Assembly (NCBI GenBank): GCA_028817875.1
Contig: JAPPOO010000007.1
Span: forward strand, 1-40,767
Reading direction: 5' to 3'
DNA: 40,767 bases
From: Alphaproteobacteria bacterium
GTDB lineage: Bacteria; Pseudomonadota; Alphaproteobacteria; UBA2136; JAPPOO01
Made by a program: the position numbers and the translations under genes. Within the stretch, counting starts at the first letter, position 1. Every line of letters starts with the position of its first letter. Positions 30,260 to 39,434 of the stretch are shown here, piece after piece. Under the pieces are notes generated by a model, which was given only the letters and a program-made list of their open reading frames with translations, was not told the DNA's origin and searched no databases.

Positions 30260-30811
30260 TTAATTACTTAACTGGTTTTTCAAATTACTTAGCTGGTTAC
30301 GCACTGTTGCATCCCAAGCTTGAGAACCTATCTGCATCCGTACACCTGCAATCAGATCGGCATCTACTTCTTCAGCCAATTCTACTTCTTTTGCATCAAC
30401 CGCTAATTTAGTTGCAATGGCTTGAATTTCCTTACGCTGCGCACTTGTCAAAGCATTCGCCGTCGCTACTTTTACCGTTACCTTACCGGCTGCTAATGCG
30501 CTAATTTCACCAAACGCACGTACAATTTCCGGCAGAAGGCTTAACCGTCCTTCACATCCGACAAATCGAATGAATTTTGCAACAAGCTCAGGGGCTTTTG
30601 CTGTTTTTAAAATATCTTGAATCGCTTGAGTTTTATCAGCTACTGAAACCACTTTGTTTTTTAAGTAGCTAGCTAGTACAGGAGCTTCTTCCAAAGCTTT
30701 TGCCAATACCGCCATAGAAGCTTCTACATCAGCGCGCTTTTTTTGCTGCTGCGCTAGTTCAAATAAAGCTGTGGCATAACGTCGTTCTGGCCCTTTCGTC
30801 AGCACGGACAT
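30260..30811 (-). CDS. atpH: F1 ATP synthase delta subunit
   Basis: [39 protein letters not shown]; first gene of the operon. Confidence 0.95.
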   Translation of the reverse strand: MSVLTKGPERRYATALFELAQQQKKRADVEASMAVLAKALEEAPVLASYLKNKVVSVADKTQAIQDILKTAKAPELVAKFIRFVGCEGRLSLLPEIVRAFGEISALAAGKVTVKVATANALTSAQRKEIQAIATKLAVDAKEVELAEEVDADLIAGVRMQIGSQAWDATVRNQLSNLKNQLSN

Positions 30812-30936
30812 GTATCACTCGTTCCCTCGTTTGATTAATACGCGTTTTTTATAGACAATCGGTTTCTAACATACACGCCTCTTTCCATCAATACCCCTCG
30901 TTGCATTTTACCCAAGTTTTCTGCATCATGGGCACC

Positions 30937-31962
30937 ATGAGTAAAAACAATCACCCATCTACATCCTCAGCACCCAAAAAAGGCATCCTTATCGTCAACC
31001 TTGGCACACCAGAAAGCCTCAGCTATTGGGATATCCGCCGTTATCTTTCTGAATTTCTAAACGACATCCGCGTGGTAGACCTCAGCCGTTGGGTTTGGCC
31101 ACCTATTCTATATACGTTTATTTTAACGCTGCGCCCTTTCAAAACACAAAAGGCCTACGCCAAAATTTGGAACAAAGAAAAAAACGAAAGCCCTCTTAAA
31201 ACCACCACCCGCAGCCAAGCAGAAAAACTGCAAACCAAAGTAGGAAAAGAAACCGTAGTCGATTGGGCTATGCGCTACGGCCAACCAGATATCCGCAGTA
31301 AAATTCAAAATATGTGCGCCCAAGGCGTGCGAGAACTCACCATCCTGCCTCTTTACCCGCAATACGCAGGGGCCACAACAGGCAGCGTGATGGACGCCGT
31401 TGCGCGTACCATCCCAACCCTCAAATTTGTGCCGACACTCAAAACAGTCGCCCCATATTACGATGACTCCGACTACATCAACCTACTTGCCCAAAGCGTG
31501 GAAAAAAATATAAAGAAAAAACCCCCGCAAGTGCTGGTGTGTAGTTTTCATGGCCTACCTGTACGCTACTGTAAAGAAGGCGACCCCTATTACTGCCACT
31601 GCCACAAAACCGCACGGTTATTGGCAGAAAAACTTGGCTGGCATTTTGTGAATGACTGGCGCGAACAGGAAATCCCCACCGATAAACCAACACTCCTCCT
31701 CACTTTCCAATCTGTTTTTGGAAAAGAAGTTTGGCTACAACCCTACACAGATGAAACCCTCGCATTTCTCGCCCAAAAAGGCTTAAAAAACATCGCTATC
31801 ATCACCCCAGGCTTCGCGGCAGACTGCGTGGAAACGCTGGAAGAAATCGCCATTGAAGGCCGAAACACATTTATGGAAAACGGCGGCAACACCCTCACCG
31901 TTATCCCTTGCCTAAACGACAGCGATGAACACATTAAACTCCTCAAAAAACTCACAACCTAA
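30937..31962 (+). CDS. hemH: Ferrochelatase
   Basis: GILIVNLGTPES, VLVCSFHGLPVRYCKEGDPYYCHC, LTFQSVFGKEVWLQPYT. Confidence 0.96.
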   Translation: MSKNNHPSTSSAPKKGILIVNLGTPESLSYWDIRRYLSEFLNDIRVVDLSRWVWPPILYTFILTLRPFKTQKAYAKIWNKEKNESPLKTTTRSQAEKLQTKVGKETVVDWAMRYGQPDIRSKIQNMCAQGVRELTILPLYPQYAGATTGSVMDAVARTIPTLKFVPTLKTVAPYYDDSDYINLLAQSVEKNIKKKPPQVLVCSFHGLPVRYCKEGDPYYCHCHKTARLLAEKLGWHFVNDWREQEIPTDKPTLLLTFQSVFGKEVWLQPYTDETLAFLAQKGLKNIAIITPGFAADCVETLEEIAIEGRNTFMENGGNTLTVIPCLNDSDEHIKLLKKLTT

Positions 31963-31969
31963 AACCACA

Positions 31970-31999
31970 AAATGGCGCTCCTAACAGGAACGCCATTTC
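31970..31999. terminator. Terminator-like hairpin
   Basis: AAATGGCG...CGCCATTT between convergent genes. Confidence 0.5.
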
Positions 32000-32016
32000 T
32001 AAAACCAAGAAAAGTA

Positions 32017-32682
32017 TTACTCTTCCTCCTGCTCTTTTTGCATACTCTCCACACTCAAACGAACAAAAGGCATAACATATATCAACAAAGCATTGCCTGA
32101 ACGGTAAACCTTCTGCTTTTTCTCATCAGATAACTTACCTGCCTCAAACTTCCCCTTACCAGCACAAATAGAGTGATAGGGAACATCCAGCAGTTCATTA
32201 CTCTTAGTAACATTCAAAAGTTCCTTAGCAACCAACCCATCGTACACATCAAAAATGTTTTCGCCACTAGCTGTTTGATAAACCAACAAGGTCACTCCAA
32301 TCGTAGAGTCTTCAAACACAAAACCTTTGTATTTTTCAGATTTAACAACCAACGCAGGAGTTGTTACACCAGTCTTTAACTTCTGACCATGCGGCACCTC
32401 AAGGGAAGAAATCCCTCCTACAACCACAACCATGTGTTTTTCCAGCAAATCACACTGGTACTCAGCAAAACTTAAATCAACAGTTTGCTCAGCTACTGGC
32501 TTACCACTGTATTTAACCGAACTTTCCTCACACCCTTCATTCAGGATTGAGCTGTTATACGTCACAGAACTGCACCGCCCACTGTAATCAGTCTCTTTGC
32601 CATAAGCAACGCCAACAAATAAAATAGCGTGAACCGCACAAAAAATAGCAATCCGACTCATCCAATATTTTGTAGTAGCCAT
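32017..32682 (-). CDS. Exported hypothetical protein
   Basis: Signal-like N-terminus (IAIFCAVHAILFVGVAYGKE); Cys-containing mature part. Confidence 0.65.
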   Translation of the reverse strand: MATTKYWMSRIAIFCAVHAILFVGVAYGKETDYSGRCSSVTYNSSILNEGCEESSVKYSGKPVAEQTVDLSFAEYQCDLLEKHMVVVVGGISSLEVPHGQKLKTGVTTPALVVKSEKYKGFVFEDSTIGVTLLVYQTASGENIFDVYDGLVAKELLNVTKSNELLDVPYHSICAGKGKFEAGKLSDEKKQKVYRSGNALLIYVMPFVRLSVESMQKEQEEE

Positions 32683-32798
32683 AACCTTATCCTTCTCCCC
32701 CGCAGGGGTCTAAAAAGTGAAAACTAAATGTTTCAACGGCGTAAAGCCGTCAATAAATTTGTACGATGTATACTATTAAGAAAGCAAACCTGTCCAGA

Positions 32799-33143
32799 AA
32801 AAATCAGGCTGGTAAGGGAATTTCGAGTAGGAATATAACCTCCTCAAAACTCAACGCTGCACCAGCCCTAGCAAGTAGAAATTTTAAAAGAGTTTTTTGC
32901 TAAAATATTCAGCAAAGATTCTCGGCCACAAGAATCCCCCTTTAAGCGGAACCTCTCTAGACACAGGCCCTTCCTACTTGCGGTTATTCAAAAAGTAGCT
33001 GGGCGGCAAGAATAAGAGAACCTCCTTACATGCCGTTATATTTTGCTTCACCCCAGCAAAGAACGATTAAGTCAAAACTCTTACTGATCTCCATCAGGTA
33101 AGAAGAGTTTTGTAAGGGAAACACGCCTCCCCCTTATCGTTCA
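32799..33143 (-). ncRNA. Candidate structured RNA: four consecutive stem-closed elements each carrying a GGAGG-type motif (strand tentative)
   Basis: Closing stems GGCTGGT/ACCAGCC, GCAAGTAG/CTACTTGC, GCTGGG/CCCAGC, GAACGATTAAG/CTTATCGTTC. T6 follows the last stem on the minus strand. Confidence 0.4.
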
Positions 33144-33178
33144 AAAATTTTCTTGTAAAAAAGAACCAGTTGAGGAGA

Positions 33179-33207
33179 CATATAAAAAAACACTCTCAAA
33201 CAATCAA
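33179..33207 (-). promoter_or_regulatory. Possible promoter for the 32.8-33.1 kb structured RNA
   Basis: Minus strand TTGATT-N17-TATATG. Confidence 0.35.
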
Positions 33208-33224
33208 GTATACAAATCTGATCC

Positions 33225-33251
33225 TTGAACCCCCCACCATTTCTGTATAAT
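33225..33251 (+). promoter_or_regulatory. Possible promoter upstream of the 6S-like RNA
   Basis: TTGAAC-N15-TATAAT; spacer is short. Confidence 0.4.
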
Positions 33252-33310
33252 CTACCTTTTTTAAGATGAATGAAAAAAAAGGAGGAAGGTCTCGATATAA
33301 CTTTAGGTGG

Positions 33311-33462
33311 TGCGGAGCTGATAACTCTTAAATCCTAATTCTGCGTCTAGATTACACACCGACATAGATGTGCCTTTGGTCCAATGACCGGGGTGCAACA
33401 TTATGTCCAAGCGAAAGCTGAAAAGTGTTGTGCTGCGGGATTTAGCAGTTATCAGCCCCGGT
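33311..33462 (+). ncRNA. ssrS: 6S-like RNA candidate
   Basis: Long closing helix GGAGCTGATAAC/GTTATCAGCCCC plus TAAATCC/GGATTTA, large internal region, GAAA-capped hairpin; directly followed by an intrinsic terminator. Confidence 0.5.
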
Positions 33463-33484
33463 CGCCTTTATTGGCGACCTTTTT
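33460..33484 (+). terminator. Intrinsic terminator of the 6S-like RNA
   Basis: GGTCGCC-tttatt-GGCGACC-TTTTT. Confidence 0.9.
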
Positions 33485-33491
33485 AATAAGC

Positions 33492-33725
33492 ATGAAAAAA
33501 TCCTCTCACCCCATCGACATCCACGTTGGCAAACGCTTGAAACAGCAGCGTTTACTACAAGGCATCTCCCAAGAAAGCCTCGCTAAACAACTTGGCATCA
33601 CCTTCCAACAAATCCAAAAATACGAAAACGCCACCAACCGCATCAGCGCCAGTAAGCTGTACCAACTCTCCCAAGTCTTAGAGGTTCCCATTCAATACTT
33701 TTTCGATAACGAACTACAGCACTGA
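33492..33725 (+). CDS. XRE-family helix-turn-helix protein (possibly truncated)
   Basis: VGKRLKQQRLLQGISQESLAKQLGITFQQIQKYENATNRISASKLYQLSQVL. Confidence 0.85.
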   Translation: MKKSSHPIDIHVGKRLKQQRLLQGISQESLAKQLGITFQQIQKYENATNRISASKLYQLSQVLEVPIQYFFDNELQH

Positions 33726-33845
33726 AAACATGGTATCTTAACGGTTCCCAACATCCCAAATGCGAGGAGCATTTGGTTGTTGTGGGGGCTGGGGTAGTTT
33801 ACCCCAGTAGCCATTTGCTGGCTTCGCCAGCGAACTGGCTATCAA
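33726..33845. repeat. Multi-hairpin palindromic element
   Basis: Three hairpins: CCAAATG-cgaggag-CATTTGG; TGGGGTA-gtt-TACCCCA; GCTGGC-ttc-GCCAGC. Confidence 0.45.
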
Positions 33846-33996
33846 AAAAAACTACCAAAAATCACCACAACTTTCCGAAAAACCAAGCAACATAACCACC
33901 AAAGAACTTACCCTCATCAAAAACCTCCGAGAATTAAAACCCGCCCAACAACAAGCCCTCACCAGTCTCATCAACAAATTAACATCAAAAGATTAG
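33811..33996 (+). pseudogene. Start-less open frame resembling an XRE-protein C-terminal tail
   Basis: ...ELAIKKNYQKSPQLSEKPSNITTKELTLIKNLRELKPAQQQALTSLINKLTSKD*, in a different frame from the upstream HTH ORF. Confidence 0.4.
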
Positions 33997-34007
33997 CGAA
34001 ACATTCA

Positions 34008-34157
34008 ATGTCCTTCTAAGCGAAAATTTGGGATAAATTGTTTCATTTCTTTGAACAGAGCACGCTGCGCCGTGTACATAGAAGTACACAAGCAGTGGGA
34101 TATGAGCAAAAAATGGAAGAGGTTGCCCAAAGACGTTGCTTAGAAGCAAAAATTTAG
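34008..34157 (+). pseudogene. Degenerate short reading frame with palindromic core
   Basis: MSF[TAA]AKIWDKLFHFFEQSTLRRVHRSTQAVGYEQKMEEVAQRRCLEAKI*; contains GTGTAC-atagaa-GTACAC. Confidence 0.35.
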
Positions 34158-34304
34158 CATTTTTTGGTATTTTTTGGTCAAAACTTACACTTTTTTAACC
34201 TCGAAAATCACTTTTTAATACCGTTTTATCCCTTATTCACACTCATTTATCATTGATTTTGACGCTTTTTGCGTCGCAATTTTTTTTGAACAAAAAAATG
34301 AAAA

Positions 34305-35381
34305 CTACGCGCCAAGCGCAGCTAATTTTTCAGCTTGATCAGCCTGAGCCAACGGCTCAATCACATCGTCCAACTTTTCCCCTGCTAAAATAGCGTCTAA
34401 GCTATGCAGAGTAAGGTTTACACGGTGATCCGTCACACGGCTCTGCGGGAAATTATACGTGCGAATCCGCTCACTCCGGTCACCACTTCCCACCATGCTT
34501 TTACGCGCATCTGCCCGCTCATCATGCGCCTTCTGACGCTCGGCATCCAATATCCGCGCCAGCAATACTTTCATCGCCTTTTCACGGTTTTTATGTTGAG
34601 ACTTCTCGTCCTGACAGGTCGCCACCACTCCCGTTGGCACGTGGGTAATCCGCACCGCGCTATCCGTCGTGTTTACGCTCTGTCCACCCGGCCCTGAGGA
34701 ACGAAAAATATCGATTCTCAAATCAGCAGGATTAACATTCACATCCACTTCTTCCGCCTCAGGCAACACCGCTACCGTCACAGCACTGGTATGAATACGG
34801 CCCTGACTCTCAGTTGCAGGCACCCGCTGTACACGGTGCGTACCAGATTCATACTTAAATCGTTGATACACATTAACCCCTGAAATACGAGCAATAATCT
34901 CTTTAAAACCACCTACATCAGCAGCAGATTCATCTTGAATTTCCACCTGCCAACCTTGAGTTTTTGCGTAGTTCGCGTACATACGGAACATATCTCCCGC
35001 AAACAATGCAGCTTCGTCTCCGCCTGTCCCTGCACGAATTTCCAAAATAATATTTCGGTCATCCGCTTCATCTTTCGGCAACAACAAAATTTTTAAATCT
35101 TGCTCCGCCGCAGGAATTTTCTCACGCAATTCTTCCAGCTCAACTTCAGCTAAATCCTTCATATCAGCGTCACCACCAGCAATCATTTCTTCAGCTGCGG
35201 CTTTATCTTCCAACATAGTTTTATAGGCTGTGTAAGCCTCTACCACAGGTGTAAGCTCAGCATAGTCTTTATTCAACTTCGTAAAACGCTCCATATCGTC
35301 CGTTGCATCAGGTTGCCCCAACGCATCCGCCAATTCTGCATGCCGCGTCGCTAATTCCGAAAGTTTTCCAAGTAAATCCAT
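34305..35381 (-). CDS. prfA: Peptide chain release factor 1
   Basis: [24 protein letters not shown] (GGQ motif), [20 protein letters not shown]. Confidence 0.97.
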   Translation of the reverse strand: MDLLGKLSELATRHAELADALGQPDATDDMERFTKLNKDYAELTPVVEAYTAYKTMLEDKAAAEEMIAGGDADMKDLAEVELEELREKIPAAEQDLKILLLPKDEADDRNIILEIRAGTGGDEAALFAGDMFRMYANYAKTQGWQVEIQDESAADVGGFKEIIARISGVNVYQRFKYESGTHRVQRVPATESQGRIHTSAVTVAVLPEAEEVDVNVNPADLRIDIFRSSGPGGQSVNTTDSAVRITHVPTGVVATCQDEKSQHKNREKAMKVLLARILDAERQKAHDERADARKSMVGSGDRSERIRTYNFPQSRVTDHRVNLTLHSLDAILAGEKLDDVIEPLAQADQAEKLAALGA

Positions 35382-35390
35382 GACGCAGTT

Positions 35391-36638
35391 CTAACAGGCT
35401 CCCAGCAAAGAAACAAGTTCTTCCATCTTACAGGCCTTTTGTTCCCCGCTCTCCATATCTTTGACGGTCACAGTTCCTTCGGCTAATTCTGTCTCACCGA
35501 TAATAATAACCGTTTGCGCTCGCAGCTTATCCGCCCGTTTAAACTGAGCTTTCATAGATTGCTCACCTAACGGCACAGCAACTTCACAACCACTTTCACG
35601 CAACTGCTCAGCAAGTTTCATTGCCTGAAAACGTGCATCGTCTCCTTGCACAACAAACGAGACCGGAGGTTTAGGTGCAGAAAGTTCTGCTATCAGCATC
35701 TCCAAACGCTCCATACCGCTACCAAAACCAACTCCGGCAACATCTTCATTTCCCATCTGTGCAACAAGACCATCGTAACGCCCACCAGATAAAACTTGGC
35801 TTTGTGCTCCCAAATCCGTACTGTGAATCTCAAAAACTGTGTGCGTATAATAATCCAAACCACGTACCAAGGTTGGCACTTCATCGTAAGGAATACCTAA
35901 CACCTCCAACCCTTCTTTAACCTTACGATAAAAAGCCTGAGACTCTTCACTCATAACATCAATTGGTTTTGGCGCATCTGGAATAAATGACTGGTCCTCC
36001 GCTTGCTTAGAATCTAAAACACGCAATGGATTCTTCTGCAACCTAGCCTGAGATTCTTCAGATAATTTACCTTTTACAGGCTCAAAATAAGCCAGTAGTT
36101 TTTCACGATAAGCTGCCCGGTCAGCGGGACTCCCCAATGTATTGATATTCACACGTAACCCAGTCAGCCCAAGTTCTTTCAAAAACGCCATACCAGCAGC
36201 AATAACTTCTACATCTGCCCATGGTTCACTAATACCAAACAGTTCAATGCCTACTTGGTGGTGCTGACGGTAACGCCCTTTTTGAGGCCGTTCATACCGA
36301 AAAACAGGAATACCCGCATACATAAGCTTTAACGGCAACTGGTGTTTCATTTTATTAGAGTAGTACGCCCGCACTACACCAGCAGTTCCCTCTGGACGTA
36401 AACTTAAACTCTCACCACCACGGTCTTCAAAAACGTACATCTCTTTGGAAACAATATCCGTTGCTTCCCCTACATTACGGGCAAAAACATCGGTGAATTC
36501 AAATATAGGCGTACGAATTTCACCATACCCATAGCGGCCAAAAACACGCCGTGCTGTTTCTTCAATATGATGCAACCGACGGCTCTGTTCAGGCAAAGCA
36601 TCGTAGGTTCCTCTTGGGGGTTGCATCATTTGACTCAT
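35391..36638 (-). CDS. hisS: Histidyl-tRNA synthetase
   Basis: PRGTYDALPEQSRRLHHIE, RPEGTAGVVRAY, GLDYYTHTVFEI. AAGGAAAGG RBS supports the start at 36638. Confidence 0.96.
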   Translation of the reverse strand: MSQMMQPPRGTYDALPEQSRRLHHIEETARRVFGRYGYGEIRTPIFEFTDVFARNVGEATDIVSKEMYVFEDRGGESLSLRPEGTAGVVRAYYSNKMKHQLPLKLMYAGIPVFRYERPQKGRYRQHHQVGIELFGISEPWADVEVIAAGMAFLKELGLTGLRVNINTLGSPADRAAYREKLLAYFEPVKGKLSEESQARLQKNPLRVLDSKQAEDQSFIPDAPKPIDVMSEESQAFYRKVKEGLEVLGIPYDEVPTLVRGLDYYTHTVFEIHSTDLGAQSQVLSGGRYDGLVAQMGNEDVAGVGFGSGMERLEMLIAELSAPKPPVSFVVQGDDARFQAMKLAEQLRESGCEVAVPLGEQSMKAQFKRADKLRAQTVIIIGETELAEGTVTVKDMESGEQKACKMEELVSLLGAC

Positions 36639-36707
36639 CGGTGTGTCCTTTCCTTTATCTATCATCACCTTGTTAAAACTAGAACAGGTATACCAGCCTA
36701 TTCCCTA

Positions 36708-38213
36708 TCAAGCAGCAAAAAAGACATCAGGCTTATCAATTTCCTGCAATAAGCCACCATTCACTTCAAAAAAGCGTGTTCCTAAATTCTGTACAAAAAA
36801 CCTATCGTGAGAAACCAATATACCCGACGCATTACTTTTTAGTATCTCACTTTCCAAGGCCTCCTGCCCAGCGATATCTAAGTGATTCGTTGGCTCGTCC
36901 ATAATATAAAAATTAGGTTCCAGCAGCCGTAAAACAAGTAAGTTAAGCCTAGCTCTTTGACCATAACTCAGCTTCTCAACTTTAACTTTTTGCATCCCGT
37001 AAGGAAAACCCGCCTCCGTTAACAAACTCACCGCACGTTGTTGCGTTACGCCTGCTAGTTCCTGCAAACAGTCCAATACCGTTCTATTCAGTAATAACCC
37101 TGATAACTTTTGGTCAACATATCCTAACTTTGCTGTCGGTGTTATAGAAATACTGTCTAGTTGCCCTCTATTTTCAAAAGCCATTTTAAGCAATTTAATA
37201 AACTGAGATTTACCACAACCATTTTCACCTATAACCACAACTCTATCCCCCTGCGAAATATTCAGTTTATCAATATAAAATAAATGCTTTTTATCTGGAG
37301 CAAGCACATCTACTTCGCTAAGTGACAGCAAGTTTTTAGCATGCGTAAAGCTATTATCTAGCGTTATATCACGCTCCTTCTCCGTATGAACCTGCGTTAC
37401 TTGAGAGGCCAACCGCTCCACTTTACGATCCATTTGCTTGGCTTTTTGTAAAGAGGTATCACTATAATTATTAACCCCACGCTGCCGCAACTCATGCGCA
37501 CTTTTTTCTAAACGCCGTAACTCTGTTAATTCTTTATCTCTTTGGGAAGCAGCAGCACTATCATCTTCTTGAAGTAGCTTTTTAGCCTGCGTAAAGGGTT
37601 TGGCATATTCTTGTACAGTCTTTCCTCTCAAAAACCACGTTTTATTCGTACATATATCTAAAAAACGCCTATCATGACTCACAATCACTAAAGGAATCTG
37701 AGAGGCTTGTTCGTTCAGCCACCGTTCCAACACAGTAATTTTTTCTGTATCTAAATGGTTGGTTGGCTCATCCAACAACAGCATATCAGGTTCACTTACC
37801 ATAGCACGAGCAATCAGTGCCAAACGTTGCCAACCACCGCTCAGTTTACAAATAGGACGATTTCGTAAAGCATTTTTTGCACCAAAGGCATCTAACGCCA
37901 CATCTACTTTCCACAAACAGTAATCCCTCTCTTCTTCCGAAATACCGGAAGCAATAAAATCATACAAAGACAAATTCGATATATCTGCTGGAACACCCTG
38001 CTCAACAAAAGAAAGGCGTGCCCCCTTAGGTTTAATAATCTGCCCTGACATATCAGAAACTTTTCCAGCCAAACACTTCAACAAAGTAGATTTTCCTTCT
38101 CCGTTATGACCAACAATGCCAATACGATCTTTTTCTGTAACCACAAGGTTTAGCCCTTCAAATAGAGTATCCGTATAGCCAAAGCCAATATTTTGAAGCT
38201 TAACCTGAAACAT
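36708..38213 (-). CDS. ABC-F family ATPase
   Basis: Two ABC domains: GHNGEGKSTLL/LSGGWQRLALIARAM/LLDEPTNHLD and GENGCGKSQFI/LSYGQRARLNLL/MDEPTNHLD. Confidence 0.93.
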   Translation of the reverse strand: MFQVKLQNIGFGYTDTLFEGLNLVVTEKDRIGIVGHNGEGKSTLLKCLAGKVSDMSGQIIKPKGARLSFVEQGVPADISNLSLYDFIASGISEEERDYCLWKVDVALDAFGAKNALRNRPICKLSGGWQRLALIARAMVSEPDMLLLDEPTNHLDTEKITVLERWLNEQASQIPLVIVSHDRRFLDICTNKTWFLRGKTVQEYAKPFTQAKKLLQEDDSAAASQRDKELTELRRLEKSAHELRQRGVNNYSDTSLQKAKQMDRKVERLASQVTQVHTEKERDITLDNSFTHAKNLLSLSEVDVLAPDKKHLFYIDKLNISQGDRVVVIGENGCGKSQFIKLLKMAFENRGQLDSISITPTAKLGYVDQKLSGLLLNRTVLDCLQELAGVTQQRAVSLLTEAGFPYGMQKVKVEKLSYGQRARLNLLVLRLLEPNFYIMDEPTNHLDIAGQEALESEILKSNASGILVSHDRFFVQNLGTRFFEVNGGLLQEIDKPDVFFAA

Positions 38214-38251
38214 ATTTCTAACTTTTTGTTCTACCTTTTAACTTTAACTCA

Positions 38252-38291
38252 TAAAAAAACGCGGCTGGGGGGGGAATCCCTCAACCGCGCT
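38252..38291 (-). terminator. Intrinsic terminator after rpsU
   Basis: Minus strand CGCGGTTGaggg...CAGCCGCG followed by TTTTTTT. Confidence 0.8.
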
Positions 38292-38307
38292 TATGCTTTT
38301 CAGCAAA

Positions 38308-38511
38308 TTACATGTTAGCTTGACGCTTCCACTCGGCCTTACGAGCCCGACGGACAGCTTCCCGCTTTACGCGCGCGCGGCGCTCAAACGGCTTCTCATA
38401 ATGTTTACGCTGACGCATTTCCCGAAATAAACCTTCACGGTTCATGATCTTTTTCAGGCGACGCAACGCTTGCTCAACATCATTGTGACGAACTTCAACC
38501 TTCATCGTCAT
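38308..38511 (-). CDS. rpsU: 30S ribosomal protein S21
   Basis: [58 protein letters not shown]. Confidence 0.97.
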   Translation of the reverse strand: MTMKVEVRHNDVEQALRRLKKIMNREGLFREMRQRKHYEKPFERRARVKREAVRRARKAEWKRQANM

Positions 38512-38654
38512 GAGAAATCAACTCACTTTCTAATTATCTGATTCATATAATCCTGTGTTTTCCACAGGTAGAGCGGTTATGGCTAAGTTCACACAAAATA
38601 TCAAGCATTTTTTACAATTTTAAGCATTTTTTACTTGCCAGCAAGCGTAAGCAC

Positions 38655-39428
38655 ATGAAGTATATCGCCAATATGAATGAAAATTCATCAAACTCAACAG
38701 CACTCCACAAAAAATCGCCTTTTAGGCGCACGCGTAGCTTTATCCGTATGCTACGGCATGGTATTCCACAACCTCACACCGTCCACCAGGGGTATAATAC
38801 GCTACGACAAGAATATATTTTAGACGCTACCCGCCACCACTTCAAAAAACGAGACGACGACCCCGCTCCTCTTTTTCAGATGAACTTACTAGATGTAGGC
38901 TGCGGTGCCTCCCCTATTAACAGTTTTTTAGCTCTCAGCGGTGCTGATGTTACCGCACTAGATATTGATGAAAAAATTTTAAAAGAAGCACAAACTTACG
39001 CAGATTCCATTGGAACGCCTATCCGTTTTATACACGGCAAAATAGAAGAACTTTTAAAAGAAGAAACGCAATATGATGTTATTATTTGTTTAGATATACT
39101 GGAATACATTGACAATAAAGACCGCTTTTTTTGGTCTCTGAATAAATTACTTAAACCTGAAGGAATTTTAGTTATTTCAGCTATTAACCGCAATTTTTTT
39201 AGCTGGTTTACACATATTTTTATTAGTGAATTTATGCTGAAACGCACGCCTCGTGGTAGCCGAAAATGGCGGCGTTTTTACCGCCCTACTCAACTCCGCT
39301 CCCTCATGCAAAAGTTCAGTTTTAACGTCACAACAATACAAGGCATGGAATTCAACCCTGATAACTGTCGTTGGCAGTTAAGCCACCACCCCAGTACACG
39401 TTACCTAGCAACAGCAACTAAAATCTAA
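38655..39428 (+). CDS. ubiG: UbiG-like SAM-dependent methyltransferase
   Basis: LLDVGCGASPINSFLALSGADVTALDIDEKIL, LLKPEGILVISAINRN, PRGSRKWRRFYRPTQLRSLM. Confidence 0.78.
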   Translation: MKYIANMNENSSNSTALHKKSPFRRTRSFIRMLRHGIPQPHTVHQGYNTLRQEYILDATRHHFKKRDDDPAPLFQMNLLDVGCGASPINSFLALSGADVTALDIDEKILKEAQTYADSIGTPIRFIHGKIEELLKEETQYDVIICLDILEYIDNKDRFFWSLNKLLKPEGILVISAINRNFFSWFTHIFISEFMLKRTPRGSRKWRRFYRPTQLRSLMQKFSFNVTTIQGMEFNPDNCRWQLSHHPSTRYLATATKI

Positions 39429-39434
39429 CCTCTA

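Noticed and set aside
30260-30300. Short duplicated sequence at the AtpH C-terminus ([12 protein letters not shown])
   Set aside because: A minor tail duplication within the range of normal delta-subunit C-termini.
33311-33484. Minus-strand reading GGGGCTGATAAC...GTTATCAGCTCCGCACCA resembles tmRNA ends
   Set aside because: Too short, no T-loop or tag ORF. The intrinsic terminator supports plus-strand transcription as a 6S-like RNA.
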